In this document: in pieces, positions 16,561 through 24,117 of the stretch
Layout: each line of letters begins with the position of its first letter
Numbering within the stretch: position 1 is the stretch's first letter
NCBI RefSeq assembly: GCF_001005825.1
Contig: NZ_LBHV01000011.1
Span: forward strand, 1-64,000
Length of the DNA stretch: 64,000 nt
From: Rhizobium sp. LC145
Lineage (GTDB): Bacteria > Pseudomonadota > Alphaproteobacteria > Rhizobiales > Rhizobiaceae
Reading direction: 5' to 3'
Notes under the pieces: model-generated
The model's input: the letters and a program-made list of their open reading frames with translations, nothing else
What the model was told of the DNA's origin: nothing
Database searches by the model: none
Made by a program: the position numbers and the translations under genes

Positions 16561-16857
16561 TCAACGGAAGAACAAGGTCATGGCAGGATCCGCAGCACGC
16601 TTTTCAAGACGCTGCTGCAGCTCGGCAAGCTTTATCTCGCGTTTGCGGAGGATTTGCCTGCTGCGGAAGTCTCGCAGCTTCGCGGCGTTAGACCCTTCCC
16701 CGGCGTCCGGACGTTTGAACAGGCCTTCGGCGGCATGGCGAGCGGTATCAATCAAGGTAGTATCCTCGTTCTGGCTTGCGGACGACAAACGTCCGACGCA
16801 AACATCTCCAGCCGGTGGGGCGGAGTTCAAAACGTTCGCAAAATCAGGGTTAGCCAA
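16561..16857 (-). CDS. Possible small hypothetical protein (98 residues), TTG start
   Basis: The open frame from TTG 16857 ends with a helical basic segment (SNAAKLRDFRSRQILRKREIKLAELQQRLEKRAADPAMTLFFR) that looks protein-like. The N-terminal half is less convincing and no clear ribosome binding site is present. It may instead start at an internal codon. Confidence 0.35.
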   Translation of the reverse strand: MANPDFANVLNSAPPAGDVCVGRLSSASQNEDTTLIDTARHAAEGLFKRPDAGEGSNAAKLRDFRSRQILRKREIKLAELQQRLEKRAADPAMTLFFR

Positions 16858-17080
16858 GCAACCGGCTGAGCCGGGAGGATCAGGTAGCCGAAAAGGCTGA
16901 AAACGTGAGACCCAATATAGCGATGCATTGTGCCTCTTTCAAGACGAAGGCCGATGACCAAAGCACCGCTTGCCAGAAGCGGGAATGAAGTCCAAGGTGA
17001 CACGTCGGCCGCTATTTGTAAGGGCGCTGCCGCCTGAGGGACAGTAGGTGAGCCCTAGCCCCCGACAAGAGGAGGACGCG

Positions 17081-17287
17081 ATGCCGTCCTACTCCTCACA
17101 TCTGAACTTTCTGCTTTATTTCCAGAAAATGCTCGTGAATGTCCGCGGCATGAATGAGCGGGATCTACGAGATCATCGAGTTGGAATGGCGGCAATTCTT
17201 AAGGGACGACCTCTTCAAGGTCCACCGCTTGCAAGTCCGGCAATCTCTCCGGTCCGCATCGACCTGTGGATGCACCGAAAAAATTGA
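17081..17287 (+). CDS. Possible small protein (68 residues)
   Basis: ATG 17081 (PSYSSHLNFLLYFQKMLVNVRGMNERDLRDHRVGM) is preceded by AGAGGAGG at a good distance. The first 40 residues look protein-like; the tail (PLQGPPLASPAISPVRIDLWMHRKN) does not, so the gene may be frameshifted or truncated. Confidence 0.35.
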   Translation: MPSYSSHLNFLLYFQKMLVNVRGMNERDLRDHRVGMAAILKGRPLQGPPLASPAISPVRIDLWMHRKN

Positions 17288-17396
17288 AGCCCCGTAGGCT
17301 GGGCCGCAACCACCTTCGTTCTTCCCTGCCTTCGACCTGCTTTCCACGAACCTTCGGACCTGGAGGCGCCGGTGCAGGCTTATTGGAGATAAATTT

Positions 17397-18170
17397 ATGT
17401 ACCGACAATTTCGCAGGGCAAAGGTCCTGACAATAGCCGTACTCTTGCTCTTTGCGCCGATGCTCAGCTCCACTACATTCGGCCAGACTGGGAAACCGAT
17501 GCCTGAAAATGCCCAAGCAAGCCGCTACGGCTCCGGCTGGGAGTGCAGCCATGGCTTCCGGAGGCAGGATGACACCTGTTTTGAAGTAAAACTCCCAGAT
17601 AATGCGTTCCTGACGAACAGTTCCTACGGCAAGGGCTGGGACTGCCACTATGGATTCGTCGAGACGGGCGATCAATGTCTCGCCGTCCCGGTTCCAGACA
17701 ATGCCTATATCGACCCGTATTCCGGCGATCGCTGGAAATGCCTGCGTGGATACCACCAGAGCGATGCGGGCTGTGACCTGATCAAAGTTCCGGAGAACGC
17801 CTTTTTGTCGGAAACCACTCAAGGGTCGGGTTGGGAATGTGAAAGGGGATATCGCACCACCGATCAGGCATGCGTCCAACTCGAAGTTCCGGCCCATGCA
17901 TATCTGACAACCAGCGGAAATGAATGGAGGTGCGATCGGGGCTTCGAACAGAAGGATCAGGCTTGCATCGCCGTTCAGGTTCCGAAGAACGCTATTTTCG
18001 TTGACGCGCCATATGGCCAGAAATGGAAATGCGACAGGGGCTTCGAAATGAAGTCAGATAAATGTTTGCAGATCATGGTTCCGGAAAACGCGCATCTGAA
18101 CTCGACCGGCAGCGCATGGGATTGTAACCATCCTTATCGACTCCGCAGCGGCGTCTGCGTCATGGAGTGA
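17397..18170 (+). CDS. Secreted protein of seven cysteine-pair repeats
   Basis: 257 residues: signal peptide (basic start, then LTIAVLLLFAPMLSSTTFG, cleavage near residue 30) and seven tandem repeats of about 30-33 residues. Repeat consensus: VPxNAxL, a variable Gly-containing spacer, GWxCxRGF/Y, three to six residues, C, then two to three residues before the next VP. Each unit has two cysteines, likely one disulphide, so the mature protein is a string of small disulphide-bonded modules exported to periplasm or surface. I do not recognise a named domain. ATG 17397 is preceded by TTGGAG. Confidence 0.75.
   Translation: MYRQFRRAKVLTIAVLLLFAPMLSSTTFGQTGKPMPENAQASRYGSGWECSHGFRRQDDTCFEVKLPDNAFLTNSSYGKGWDCHYGFVETGDQCLAVPVPDNAYIDPYSGDRWKCLRGYHQSDAGCDLIKVPENAFLSETTQGSGWECERGYRTTDQACVQLEVPAHAYLTTSGNEWRCDRGFEQKDQACIAVQVPKNAIFVDAPYGQKWKCDRGFEMKSDKCLQIMVPENAHLNSTGSAWDCNHPYRLRSGVCVME
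17499..18167 (+). repeat. Seven imperfect tandem coding repeats of about 90-99 bases
   Basis: The repeats begin at the residues MPENA, LPDNA, VPDNA, VPENA, VPAHA, VPKNA and VPENA. Each has the W-x-C ... C spacing. They are conserved at protein level but diverged at DNA level, so old rather than recent expansion. Confidence 0.8.
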
Positions 18171-18227
18171 GTGGCGGGGCAGAGGCGCCAAGCCGGCGCC
18201 TCCCTAAACCCTGCGCCTACGTCGAAT

Positions 18228-18368
18228 TCATGTATGTTTCTTCCCGAGACCAAGGCCACTGCCGGCAAGCTTGACCTGCGCCCCCTGAACTGCCGCCACC
18301 GGAGCTGCGCTCTTATCCTTTTTCGGCTTTCTAGCTTCCCGATTGCTGCGCATTTGTCCTTTAGCCAT
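18228..18368 (-). CDS. 46-residue lysine-rich conserved peptide
   Basis: ATG 18368 with AGAGGA about eight bases upstream on the minus strand; reads AKGQMRSNREARKPKKDKSA, then an Ala/Val/Gly-rich tail ending LGLGKKHT and TGA at 18228. The MAKGQMRSNxEARKPKKDK start is a very short family that recurs in Rhizobium and relatives. Highly basic N-terminal half, so nucleic-acid contact is possible but unproven. Confidence 0.7.
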   Translation of the reverse strand: MAKGQMRSNREARKPKKDKSAAPVAAVQGAQVKLAGSGLGLGKKHT

Positions 18369-18455
18369 TTCTGTATCCTCTGTATTGTTTGGGTATGAGA
18401 TTGCTTCCGTTCAAGCCGATACATCTGCTGTTGCGCTGACGATCGCAATTACGGT

Positions 18456-18641
18456 CTATTTTACAGCAGAGGCAGTGCCGTACCCCCACGCGTCTCGGAC
18501 AAGTTGATGCCTAACTTGAGGAGACCAAATGATGAAAATGATTGATGGCCGGCACTGCATGTCGAGCGCGCTCTCCGGCTTCCCTGAGTCCGATATTCTG
18601 TCGGCATCTCGGGCAATCTTGAGGTGAAGGATGGAAGACAC
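18456..18641 (-). CDS. Possible small protein (61 residues), GTG start
   Basis: GTG 18641 is preceded by AAAGGAGG at ideal distance. SSILHLKIARDADRISDSGKPESALDMQCRPSIIFI is protein-like and resembles short rhizobial proteins starting with a DIKxARDxDRxS motif; the tail is less convincing. An opposite-strand alternative exists at 18529-18627 (ATG after GAGGAGACC; 32 residues); only one is likely real. Confidence 0.4.
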   Translation of the reverse strand: MSSILHLKIARDADRISDSGKPESALDMQCRPSIIFIIWSPQVRHQLVRDAWGYGTASAVK

Positions 18642-19090
18642 GGTGTCCTCCTTTCATTGGGCCAGGGTAAGGACACCCTGAAACAGCAGCGCCCTTTAAC
18701 GGCTGCTGATGCGCAGCATGCGCTCTAGGCGTGGCGAAAGCAATGGGTGAACGGATGTCAATACGAGCAACTGCAAGCCCTAGGCCACTGCCATTGCTAA
18801 AGAGGCTCCCGTCGGCACTCGATTCTCGATCTGAGGCCAGGTGTTCTGACGATAAGGGCGGCGAGGCCCAGGACAGTTGCACGTCATCCTCACGTTAACA
18901 GCCCGCGCCCCATTCAGCTTACCGCCTTTCTAGGAACACAGTTGTAGCCCACCTACTAAATATCGAGATTGCTTGTCGAGCTTCGTTTTTGCGCATTTGC
19001 GCACGAGCTGATCTTTCCTTTCAAAATCGATCTTTTGCCGCAAGCGTATTGCTGCGCGGCTGGCGCATAACGATTGAAAGGATAGTCTTC
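18642..19090. other. Intergenic region including the 5' leader of the first cold-shock gene
   Basis: About 450 bases with no supported gene. The part from about 18950 to 19090 is AT-richer and would be the long untranslated leader typical of cspA mRNAs. Nothing else recognised. Confidence 0.4.
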
Positions 19091-19300
19091 ATGAACAATG
19101 GTATCGTAAAATTCTTCAACACTGCCAAAGGCTTCGGATTCATCCAACCCTCTGATGGCTCGAAGGACGTGTTCGTTCACATCTCTGCGGTCGAACGCTC
19201 GGGCATGACCTATCTTAGCGAAGGCCAGAAGATCAGCTATGATCTTGTCGAAGACAAGCGCTCGGGCAAGAGTGCCGCGGAAAACCTGCAGTCCATATAA
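19091..19300 (+). CDS. cspA: Cold-shock protein, CspA family
   Basis: 69 residues, start ATG 19091 (NNGIVKFFNTAKGFGFIQPSDGSKDVFVHISAVERSGM). RNP1 (KGFGFI) and RNP2 (VFVHIS) motifs are intact. A single cold-shock domain that binds single-stranded RNA and melts secondary structure. An intrinsic terminator follows at 19358. A paralogue about 1.6 kb downstream (20697) differs mainly after residue 45. Confidence 0.95.
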   Translation: MNNGIVKFFNTAKGFGFIQPSDGSKDVFVHISAVERSGMTYLSEGQKISYDLVEDKRSGKSAAENLQSI

Positions 19301-19357
19301 AGCCAATATCGCTTCCGTCTTTGACCCGGATGCACTGGATTTGAATATTGAAGTGCG

Positions 19358-19389
19358 AAGGTCGGGTTTCCTACCCGGCCTTTATTTTT
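19358..19389 (+). terminator. Rho-independent terminator of the first cold-shock gene
   Basis: Stem GGTCGGGT / ACCCGGCC (one G-U pair) with loop TTCCT, followed by TTTATTTTT. Confidence 0.8.
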
Positions 19390-19408
19390 CTCACACGAAA
19401 GAGTTTTC

Positions 19409-19570
19409 ATGAAAAAGCATAACGCAGAGCAGCAACTGAGAAAGGCCCAGCGCCAAGTTGCCAATACCAGCGGCGGCGGCCATCTCGGTGGCACGAACCA
19501 CGGTCAAGGTTACGATGCAAAGACGTCGTCAGCTTCCAGGAGCAAGACGGACAAGGGACGTCGAAAATAA
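19409..19570 (+). CDS. 53-residue basic hypothetical protein
   Basis: ATG 19409 (KKHNAEQQLRKAQRQVANTSGGGHLGG), with GAAAGAG upstream. Basic, Gly/Ser-rich C-terminus with SKTDKGRRK. Too small for domain assignment. It lies between the first cold-shock terminator and the next small gene. Confidence 0.5.
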   Translation: MKKHNAEQQLRKAQRQVANTSGGGHLGGTNHGQGYDAKTSSASRSKTDKGRRK

Positions 19571-19603
19571 CGGCGCGTTGGATGTTAACGTGAGGCACGA
19601 CCA

Positions 19604-19825
19604 ATGGCGACATATCTAGTTCAAACATTTCTCGATGATGCAGACCGCCCTGGCATCCATGCCGGAGCCGCCCTTGAAATAGAAGCAGATGACCCGTTTC
19701 ATGCGGTGTCCAAGCTTCTTGGGCATTCTGTGGAACCCAGTTCGCCGGGTGGCAGGTTGGCTGCTGTGGTACGAAAACCGAAACTCGCTGGTCCGGAACC
19801 ACAATCATTCGATTTCATTGACTGA
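19604..19825 (+). CDS. Small hypothetical protein (73 residues)
   Basis: ATYLVQTFLDDADRPGIHAGAALEIEADDPFHAVSKLLGHSVEPSS looks like a compact alpha/beta domain. Start ATG 19604, with only a weak ribosome binding site (GTGAGG). It may be co-transcribed with the 53-residue protein 33 bases upstream. No family recognised. Confidence 0.6.
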   Translation: MATYLVQTFLDDADRPGIHAGAALEIEADDPFHAVSKLLGHSVEPSSPGGRLAAVVRKPKLAGPEPQSFDFID

Positions 19826-19926
19826 TTGGCACCTCATGAGCTGACTGCGAGCTTTAGGCTCTGGGACAGCCTTTGAGCGAAAGCACTCTCTTGCATTCCA
19901 TCTTCCCTATGCAAAAGGAGAAAAGA

Positions 19927-20229
19927 ATGACCAATCGAATGGTAGCTCCGATATCAGGGGAGTTCACGGTCCTGAACTTGAGCGCCGCGATAACCATGCT
20001 TGGACCGGCACTACAGACGGTAATCGAAAAACTTGCGACCATGCGGACAGAAGGTGACTTGGCCTGGTTCGATGAACTTGAAAAAGAGCTCCTCCTCGAA
20101 GCCAAAAACACCATTTCTGAGGGTGTTTCAATTGAGGCGGAGGTTGAAGGTCTCAAGTTCGGAGTGGACTTGCTCCAGGCTACCCTCGATTGTTGTCGCG
20201 ACAACCTAAGACTTAACTACCGCGAATAA
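19927..20229 (+). CDS. Hypothetical protein (100 residues)
   Basis: ATG 19927 (TNRMVAPISGEFTVLNLSAAITMLGPALQTVIEKLATMRTEG) is chosen because AAAAGGAGAAAAG lies just upstream; the frame is open from 19873. Predicted all-helical, acidic (DELEKELLLEAKNTISEG; EGLKFGVDLLQATLDCCRDNL). Function unknown. Confidence 0.65.
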   Translation: MTNRMVAPISGEFTVLNLSAAITMLGPALQTVIEKLATMRTEGDLAWFDELEKELLLEAKNTISEGVSIEAEVEGLKFGVDLLQATLDCCRDNLRLNYRE

Positions 20230-20526
20230 CCGATCCGCAGCGCTCGAATGGCTTTTCCCACAGCGTTCTTCTCTCCGCTGCGGCAATGGAGACTGGTCTT
20301 TCCTGCGAAGCAGCCATTTAGCATGGCTGCGGGATCTGGCCACGTCCCCATTCCTGCGATTGGTCGAGCGTAAAACACCGAAGCCGCGGATCGTAAGGAA
20401 ACATTAACTGATGCGGCCCCGTAGCGCGCGATACGCCGGACGCTAAATCACCAAGGGAATTGCGGATGGAGATATTTTCCAGACATGTACTTATGGTAGT
20501 AAATTGCTTTTTCATAAAACAAAAAG
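20230..20526. other. Intergenic region upstream of the second cold-shock gene
   Basis: About 300 bases, no supported gene. AT content rises towards 20500, where the promoter of the cold-shock gene probably lies. Confidence 0.4.
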
Positions 20527-20553
20527 TTGACATCCGTATAAGGATGGTATATC
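20527..20553 (+). promoter_or_regulatory. Candidate promoter of the second cold-shock gene
   Basis: TTGACA at 20527-20532 and TATATC at 20548-20553, spacer 15 bases (short; a 17-base spacer would give TATCGG). It would leave a leader of about 135-140 bases, as usual for cspA genes. Confidence 0.35.
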
Positions 20554-20696
20554 GGAAGATCCATCGATACTTTGTTTGCCGATATTTGTTTTGTGCTGCA
20601 CTTCGCACCTCTTGACGAACTTCCCCTCTCAAAAGTCGAAAACAACCGCCGTGCGTCGCCCGGTGGTAGATCAATGTTGCTATGAAAGGGTTCGTT

Positions 20697-20906
20697 ATGA
20701 CCACAGGCACAGTTAAATGGTTCAACGCCACCAAGGGCTTCGGCTTTATTCAGCCTGACGACGGCAGCGCCGATGTCTTCGTTCACATCTCTGCTGTCGA
20801 GCGTGCCGGCATGCGCTCGATCGTCGAAGGCCAGAAGCTTGGCTTCGAGCTGGAGCGCGATCCCAAGTCGGGCAAGATGTCCGCGGGCCAGCTCCAGGCC
20901 GCTTAA
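20697..20906 (+). CDS. cspA: Cold-shock protein, CspA family (second copy)
   Basis: 69 residues from ATG 20697 (TTGTVKWFNATKGFGFIQPDDGSADVFVHISAVERAGM); the frame also opens at ATG 20682, but MTTGTVKWFN is the family start. RNP1 KGFGFI and RNP2 VFVHIS intact. Single-stranded RNA chaperone. Long leader, and a strong intrinsic terminator about 50 bases after the stop, so a monocistronic unit. Confidence 0.97.
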   Translation: MTTGTVKWFNATKGFGFIQPDDGSADVFVHISAVERAGMRSIVEGQKLGFELERDPKSGKMSAGQLQAA

Positions 20907-20956
20907 GCTTTAGCGTCCCATGACCACGGATGTACTGGCATGGTAGCAAAAGTGTT

Positions 20957-20985
20957 CAAAGGCCAGGCGGATGTCTGGCCTTTTT
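20957..20985 (+). terminator. Rho-independent terminator of the second cold-shock gene
   Basis: Stem AAAGGCCAG / CTGGCCTTT with loop GCGGATGT, followed by a T-run. Confidence 0.85.
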
Positions 20986-21086
20986 CCGTTACGGCCATAG
21001 GCTGACGCGAATATCCGCACGACCTCCCGTTAAGCGCGATATGCATCCTCAGCCCGGCCCGCCCGAAACCCGATAAGGAAGACACG

Positions 21087-21467
21087 TTGAGACACCCGAA
21101 CGACAATAGCTTTGCCGAGCGCCGCAAGACCGCAGAGGCTGCCAAGCAGCAGCTTTTGGCAAAATTTGCGTCCGCTCCGAAATCGACCGACCCCGCCATA
21201 CAGGAGCGGCGTGCCGCTCGCGAGGCCGTTGCCGCCGCAAGGAACGAACGCCGCGCCGCGCGCGAAGCCTTAAAGGCGGCGGAGGCCGAGCGCATTTTGA
21301 CGGAAGCGGCAGCTCTGACGGCAGCTGCGGAGGCCCATGAGAAGGCCGAGGCGGAAGCCAGGCAGGCGGAAATCAATGATCGCGTTGCTCGCGTCGTGGC
21401 CGATGAAGCCGCCCGCAAAGCGGAACGCGATCGCCGATATGCGGCGCGCAAGGCCCGTCAAGGCTGA
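21087..21467 (+). CDS. DUF6481 family Ala/Arg/Glu-rich protein (126 residues)
   Basis: TTG start at 21087 after AAGGAAG. RHPNDNSFAERRKTAEAAKQQLLAKFASAPKSTDPAIQERRAAREAVAAARNERRAAREALKAAEAERI fits a rhizobial family starting ...FxERRxxAxxAKxxLLxKFRAAP..DP....R.AAR.A...AR..R. A continuous charged helix follows, probably coiled coil. Function unknown; often located near cold-shock genes. Confidence 0.8.
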   Translation: MRHPNDNSFAERRKTAEAAKQQLLAKFASAPKSTDPAIQERRAAREAVAAARNERRAAREALKAAEAERILTEAAALTAAAEAHEKAEAEARQAEINDRVARVVADEAARKAERDRRYAARKARQG

Positions 21468-21513
21468 CGTTTGAAGAGCGTGCCCGAGGCCGAGAAAAAG
21501 CGGAGCGAACTCC

Positions 21514-22551
21514 ATGAATGCCCATGTAATTGAGACAGCTCCGAAGGACGCAGCCGGCGCTTGGCTGAAGACCCTTTCGAAATACCGGCAGCCGCGTTTC
21601 GGACGCAGCATATTCGAGCTTTTCGTGACGGTTCTCCCTTTCGTCGCATTCTGGGCCGGCGCCTATATCTCCGTCTTTCAGGGTTTTTGGCCCGGGCTGA
21701 TCCTGGTGCTCCCGGCAGCCGCCTTCCTGCTGCGGCTTTTCATGATCCAGCATGATTGCGGGCATGGCTCGTTTTTCGCCCGCCGGCGTCTCGATAACTG
21801 GACGGGACGTATCCTCGGCGTGCTGACCTTGACGCCGTACGATTACTGGCGGCGGGCACACGCGGCCCATCACGCGACGGCCGGCAATCTCGATGAGCGC
21901 GGCGTCGGCGACATCACCACTTTGACCGTTGCGGAATATCATGCGCTTCCTCTGTTGAGGCGGCTTGCCTACCGACTTTACCGGCACCCGCTGGTGATGT
22001 TCGGTATCGGGCCTGCCTGGCTTTTTCTCTTCAAGCAGCGCCTGCCTTTCGGGATGATGAAATCCGGGGCCCTGCCCTGGGTTTCCACCATGGCCACAAA
22101 TCTGGCGCTCGCAGTTCTGACCGCAGTGATGATTTGGGCCGTCGGGCTTGTTCCCTTTCTGCTGATCCACCTGCCGGTCGTGCTGCTCGCAGGAGCGGCG
22201 GGCGTGTGGCTCTTCTACGTTCAGCACCAGTTCGAGGAAACGCATTGGTCGAAGACCGAGGATTGGCACTTTCCTGAGGCCGCACTTCACGGTGCCTCCC
22301 ATTACGATCTGCCATTGGTGCTCCGATGGATCACCGGCAATATCGGCGTGCATCATGTTCATCACCTATCGAGCCGAATTCCCTATTACCGGCTGCCGGA
22401 GGTGTTGCGCGATCATCCCGAACTCGTGGGTATCGGCCGCATAACTTTATGGCAGAGCCTTCTGTGCGTCAGGCTCGTGCTCTGGGACGAGAGGAGCGGC
22501 AAGCTCGTTTCTTTCCGGGAGGCGGCCAAGGCTGCTACGGCGGCTGCATAA
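21514..22551 (+). CDS. Membrane fatty acid desaturase
   Basis: 345 residues with about four transmembrane segments and the three histidine boxes of the membrane desaturase/hydroxylase family: HDCGH at 80-84, HAAHH at 116-120 and HHVHH at 280-284, which bind the di-iron centre. It introduces a double bond into acyl chains in the inner membrane using a ferredoxin or cytochrome donor. Closest in pattern to acyl-lipid omega-6/delta-12-type desaturases of rhizobia. Proximity to cold-shock genes suggests a cold-adaptation role, but only by context. Confidence 0.9.
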   Translation: MNAHVIETAPKDAAGAWLKTLSKYRQPRFGRSIFELFVTVLPFVAFWAGAYISVFQGFWPGLILVLPAAAFLLRLFMIQHDCGHGSFFARRRLDNWTGRILGVLTLTPYDYWRRAHAAHHATAGNLDERGVGDITTLTVAEYHALPLLRRLAYRLYRHPLVMFGIGPAWLFLFKQRLPFGMMKSGALPWVSTMATNLALAVLTAVMIWAVGLVPFLLIHLPVVLLAGAAGVWLFYVQHQFEETHWSKTEDWHFPEAALHGASHYDLPLVLRWITGNIGVHHVHHLSSRIPYYRLPEVLRDHPELVGIGRITLWQSLLCVRLVLWDERSGKLVSFREAAKAATAAA

Positions 22552-22728
22552 CCTGCCCCCAACGCCTGCATGGCTGCGGCTCTTTGCAGGTGCCTAACGA
22601 TACGGCGAATGGAACAGCGTCTTCCGGCTCGTGACCGTTCATACGCTATTCCGCTCCAATGAATAGATTTATAATATTAGATCGCTCCGCTGGTTTGGCT
22701 ATGTTTGCTCCACATCAAGGAGCAGTCT

Positions 22729-23187
22729 ATGATCCCCCTCCCCACGGTTTTTTTCCTGAACGGCCCGAATGCCAACCTTTATGGTCTCGATAAATCGGGA
22801 ACCTACGGGAACGAGAGCTTCCAGTCGATCGGCGAACGGTGCCATGCTCATGCGGCCGCGATCGGTCTGCAGCTCGAATTTCGCCAGTCCAACTATGAGG
22901 GGCAGATCGTCGACTGGATTCAGGAGGCGAGGCAGGCAGCTCACGGCGTGGTCATCAACGCGGCCGGCCTGACCTACTCTTCCATCCCGATCCTTGATGC
23001 CCTGCTCGCCTATGACGGCCCGATCATCGAAGTGCATATGAGCAATATCTGGAAACGGGAACCGTTCCGGCATCATTCCTACGTGTCCAAGGCCGCCACT
23101 GGCGTCATCGCCGGCCTAGGGCCGCTTGGCTACGAACTTGCGCTTTCGGCGGTCGCGACGCTGATCCGTGAAGGCGGCTCGAAATGA
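22729..23187 (+). CDS. Type II 3-dehydroquinate dehydratase-like protein (AroQ fold), divergent active site
   Basis: 152 residues from ATG 22729, with AAGGAG upstream. Family features present: GPNxNL near the N-terminus, Tyr26-Gly, Asn77, IEVH (His103) and FRHHSYVS (Arg114), GVIAGLGPLGYELAL. Departures: the flexible-loop segment normally LLGxREPxxYG reads LYGLDKSGTYG, so the catalytic Arg is Asp21. The usual NPGAYTHTS block reads NAAGLTYSS (Tyr83 for His). It overlaps the next gene by four bases, so it forms a two-gene unit with the hydroxyacid dehydrogenase. It may act on another substrate than dehydroquinate. Confidence 0.8.
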   Translation: MIPLPTVFFLNGPNANLYGLDKSGTYGNESFQSIGERCHAHAAAIGLQLEFRQSNYEGQIVDWIQEARQAAHGVVINAAGLTYSSIPILDALLAYDGPIIEVHMSNIWKREPFRHHSYVSKAATGVIAGLGPLGYELALSAVATLIREGGSK

Positions 23188-24113
23188 CGCGGTCGTGCAT
23201 GGTGTTCTACAGCGCCTTCGACGACTTCAACGCCTGGAGGAAAGCGCTCGAACCGGAAGGGATCGAGCTATGCCGCAGCGAGGATATCGCTGACGTGGAC
23301 TGCGTGCGCTCGGCGCTCGTCTGGAAGCCGCCGCAAGGTTTTTTCCAGAACTTTCCCAAGCTCGAACTCGTCGTCAATCTGGGCGCAGGCGTGGATGCCC
23401 TTGTCGGCCGCAGCGATCTTCCGGACGTTCCCATCACCCGTCTTTCCGATCCGCGCATGGCACGGATGATGGCGGGTTTCGTGTTGTTCGCCGTTACCCG
23501 CTACGCCCGTGACATTCCGCAATTCGAGAAGGCGCAGCGCGACCGGCACTGGCATTACATTCATCCGAAAGATCCAGCTAGCATCACCGTCGGCGTGCTG
23601 GGGCTCGGAGAACTCGGGCTTGAGGCCGCCCGGGAATGCGGCCGGCACGGTTATCGCGTGCTCGGCTGGTCACGAACCCAGAAGGATGTCGAAGGCATCT
23701 CCTGCTCCAGCGGTGCCGATGCTCTTGTCTCCGTTTTGTCCCGATCCGACATCGTTGTCTGCATGCTGCCAAAGACCCCGGAGACGGACGATCTCCTCGA
23801 CGCAGCCATGTTCCGTTCGATGAAGAAAGGAGCATTCTTCATCAACGTATCACGCGGCAGCGTCGTGGACGAACCAGCGCTGATCGAGGCGTTGGCATCC
23901 GGCTGGCTCGGCGGTGCCACGCTCGATGTCTTCGCCAAGGAGCCGCTCGCGGAGGATAGTCCGCTCTGGGAGATGGAGAACGTCCTCATCACGCCGCATC
24001 TGGCATCGATCGCCCTACCTTCCTCCGCCGCCAGGCAGATCGGCGAAAACGTCAGAAGGGTCGCACGCCAAGAGGCCGTGCTGAGCAGGATCGATCCGCA
24101 GCGCGGCTACTAA
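23184..24113 (+). CDS. D-2-hydroxyacid dehydrogenase, glyoxylate/hydroxypyruvate reductase A type
   Basis: 309 residues. Rossmann NAD(P) fold with GVLGLGELGLEAARECGRHGYRVLGWSRT, catalytic Arg in INVSRGSVVDEPAL, Glu in FAKEPL and His in ITPHLAS, which is the D-2-hydroxyacid dehydrogenase triad. Length and lack of the long lid match the GhrA group, which reduces glyoxylate, hydroxypyruvate and related 2-oxoacids. Start overlaps the AroQ-like gene stop (ATGA). The LysR gene on the other strand ends five bases away. Confidence 0.9.
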   Translation: MTRSCMVFYSAFDDFNAWRKALEPEGIELCRSEDIADVDCVRSALVWKPPQGFFQNFPKLELVVNLGAGVDALVGRSDLPDVPITRLSDPRMARMMAGFVLFAVTRYARDIPQFEKAQRDRHWHYIHPKDPASITVGVLGLGELGLEAARECGRHGYRVLGWSRTQKDVEGISCSSGADALVSVLSRSDIVVCMLPKTPETDDLLDAAMFRSMKKGAFFINVSRGSVVDEPALIEALASGWLGGATLDVFAKEPLAEDSPLWEMENVLITPHLASIALPSSAARQIGENVRRVARQEAVLSRIDPQRGY

Positions 24114-24117
24114 CCCC

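Noticed and set aside
18529..18627. Plus-strand 32-codon ORF with a good ribosome binding site (GAGGAGACC)
   Set aside because: Overlaps the better-supported minus-strand ORF at 18456-18641 and is too short to judge.
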